A stretch of DNA of 5,648 bases from Candidatus Adiutrix sp. (GTDB lineage Bacteria; Desulfobacterota; Desulfarculia; Adiutricales; Adiutricaceae): contig JAISRV010000126.1 in NCBI GenBank assembly GCA_031273445.1, forward strand, positions 1 through 5,648. The letters run 5' to 3'. How positions within the stretch are numbered: position 1 is the first letter of the stretch; every line of letters starts with the position of its first letter. Shown in pieces: positions 4,455 to 5,648 of this stretch. The translations under genes were made by a program, and so were the position numbers. The notes beneath the pieces were generated by a model. The model saw nothing but the letters and a program-made list of their open reading frames with translations. It was not told where the DNA came from and did no database searches.

Positions 4455-5648
4455 CTACTCCAAATCAGAATGAAGAAGAGCCTCGGCGTCTTTACCCATT
4501 TTGATGGTCTGGGCCGAGGGGCGGAACTGGCCGATGTTCTCGTCGCGGCCCTGCATGACGTAGCGCGGCAGATCCTGGGCGGCGTCTCTGATGGCGATCA
4601 GGCCGAGCTTGCCGAAATCATCCTTGCGCAGGCGGTTGATGAGCAAACTCAATTTGGTGTCGGGGAACTCGGAAGCCATATTGAAGTCGCCCTGGCTGTC
4701 GCCGGCCACAAAGAGGGGGCCGTAGCCGTATTTTTTGACCAGCAGCTGTTCTATCGCCTTGACCTTGCCCTTCTGCTGGGTCTGCGGATAGTCGTCGGCA
4801 TAGTCGTATTCCCCCAGATAGAGGCCGTCTTTAATTTTGGTCTTCATGGCGACGACATTTTCCGGGGGCACGCCGTAGCCGTATTTGGGCAGCCCGGCGA
4901 AAACCCGCACCACAGCTTCGTGCGAGGCCGAACAGACATAGACGTCAATGCCGCTTTCACGCAATACGTTCATCAGGTTGGACATTTCAGGCGCCAGCCG
5001 TAAGCCGTATTTATAGCCGTCGAGACTGACGACGCCGGCTTTGCCCGGCCGCTTTTCAGAACTGGCGATGGCATATGTGCCGATCCGGTCGCCCAGAGCC
5101 GCGTCATTGGATTTTTCAGCCACGTCCATGACTTCTTTTTCAGTCATGCCCACGAAAAGATAAAGCACCCAGGGGTAGCTGACTTCCGCGCTGAAAGTGC
5201 CGCCGATGGCTTCATAAAGGTAGGCCAGCTTGCCGCGGAAATTGATGAATTGCTCAGTGCGCCGAATTTCTTCGAGGCTTTTCTTCCGGTCTTTTATATA
5301 GTTGTCATAGAGGAATTTGTAGTCGGCGTCAAGATCGGCGGCGATCAGGTCGATATTGACGGGTTTACCGGCTTTATTATTATAATCCTTGGAGAAATTA
5401 TCCTTAGGCACATCTTGGCGAATGGCGGCGGCGAACTGTTCCGGGCTGGCCTTGAACAGGAGCTCGTCGATCATGTAGCGGAACATCGCTTCCTGGGTGT
5501 CGTTGAATATGCAGGTCTGATCCCAGTCAAAAACGGCATAGGGTTTTTTGGCCGCGTCGTAGTCCGGCGAATTTTTTCCATACAGATCAATCATTTTCTG
5601 AATTTTGGCCCTGGCGTCAGGGTTCCATTTGCCCGGGTCGAGGGTTTG
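4455..5648 (-). CDS. HAD-superfamily phosphatase (phosphoserine/phosphorylcholine phosphatase-like), 5'-truncated by window edge
   Basis: The minus-strand frame is open from 5648 to the TAG at 4455-4457, giving 397 codons. An ATG at 5594 is not a convincing start: no Shine-Dalgarno precedes it, and the 18 upstream codons (DPGKWNPDARAKIQKM) read like family sequence. In window numbering, HAD motif I is VFDWDQT with nucleophile D41 and D43, motif II is VCSAS (serine about 240), motif III is probably a lysine in QQKGKVKAI (about 291-299), and motif IV is AGDSQGDFNM (D317 and D321). About 190 residues between motifs I and II form a large cap. This arrangement (Trp-containing N-terminal stretch, AVFDxDxT, SAS, GDSxGD) resembles secreted or periplasmic phosphorylcholine phosphatase-like enzymes, but any signal peptide is outside the window and the substrate is unknown. 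It is convergent with purH, with repeats between them. Confidence 0.88.
   Translation of the reverse strand, partial: QTLDPGKWNPDARAKIQKMIDLYGKNSPDYDAAKKPYAVFDWDQTCIFNDTQEAMFRYMIDELLFKASPEQFAAAIRQDVPKDNFSKDYNNKAGKPVNIDLIAADLDADYKFLYDNYIKDRKKSLEEIRRTEQFINFRGKLAYLYEAIGGTFSAEVSYPWVLYLFVGMTEKEVMDVAEKSNDAALGDRIGTYAIASSEKRPGKAGVVSLDGYKYGLRLAPEMSNLMNVLRESGIDVYVCSASHEAVVRVFAGLPKYGYGVPPENVVAMKTKIKDGLYLGEYDYADDYPQTQQKGKVKAIEQLLVKKYGYGPLFVAGDSQGDFNMASEFPDTKLSLLINRLRKDDFGKLGLIAIRDAAQDLPRYVMQGRDENIGQFRPSAQTIKMGKDAEALLHSDLE

Noticed and set aside
4380..5003. 207-codon plus-strand frame opposite the HAD gene
   Set aside because: The minus-strand frame carries all HAD motifs in order. The plus frame is its antisense shadow and begins inside module 2 and 3 repeats.
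5592..5594. ATG on the minus strand as the HAD gene start
   Set aside because: The frame stays open to the window edge with family-like sequence upstream, and no Shine-Dalgarno precedes this ATG.

Overview
The window is GC-rich bacterial chromosome with ordinary housekeeping and accessory genes and an unusually heavy load of short palindromic repeats at gene ends. The gene set (a bacterial histone-deacetylase-fold amidohydrolase, an Mrp/NBP35 ATPase with an extra N-terminal cysteine cluster, a short Obg without a C-terminal OCT domain, and an IMP cyclohydrolase without its usual transformylase half) suggests a Gram-negative anaerobe, perhaps Desulfobacterota. That placement is inference from gene architecture only.

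Layout. Bases 1-987 (+): 3' part of a histone deacetylase family gene, start outside the window. 988-1426: a gene-free gap holding nearly three tandem copies of a 136-bp unit, then a good sigma70-type promoter. 1427-2269 (+): mrp. 2270-2390: a duplicate of the last 50 bases around the mrp stop. 2391-3470 (+): obg. 3471-3601: repeats. 3602-4210 (+): an IMP cyclohydrolase-only purH. 4211-4454: a convergent gap made almost wholly of repeats. 4455-5648 (-): 3' part of a HAD-superfamily phosphatase gene, start outside the window.

Three repeat modules recur. Module 1 (about 63 bp) occurs at 3430, 4175 and 4259. Module 2 is an 8-bp GTCGCCCC/GGGGCGAC hairpin followed by a CGACTGGTTGAG-like tail; it occurs at 1098, 1234, 3549 and 4342, with a tail-only remnant at 987. 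Module 3 is a hairpin with AAAAA/TTTTT next to the loop; it occurs at 1022, 1159, 1295 and 4402. Where they occur together outside the array the order is 1-2-3.

The most notable observation is that module 1 is fused in the same reading frame to the 3' ends of two unrelated genes, obg and purH. Both proteins end in the tail FVSSLICSV. Most of module 1 is open in that frame, and the two stop codons come from different copy-specific bases. If the obg stop were absent, its frame would run through modules 1 and 2 and end in an ATGA overlap with the purH start. The HDAC stop also abuts a module 2 remnant, and mrp has an in-phase duplicate of its own 3' end, so all four plus-strand genes have a repeat at the stop codon. 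mrp, obg and purH lie in one direction behind one visible promoter and may be cotranscribed, but nothing suggests a shared pathway.
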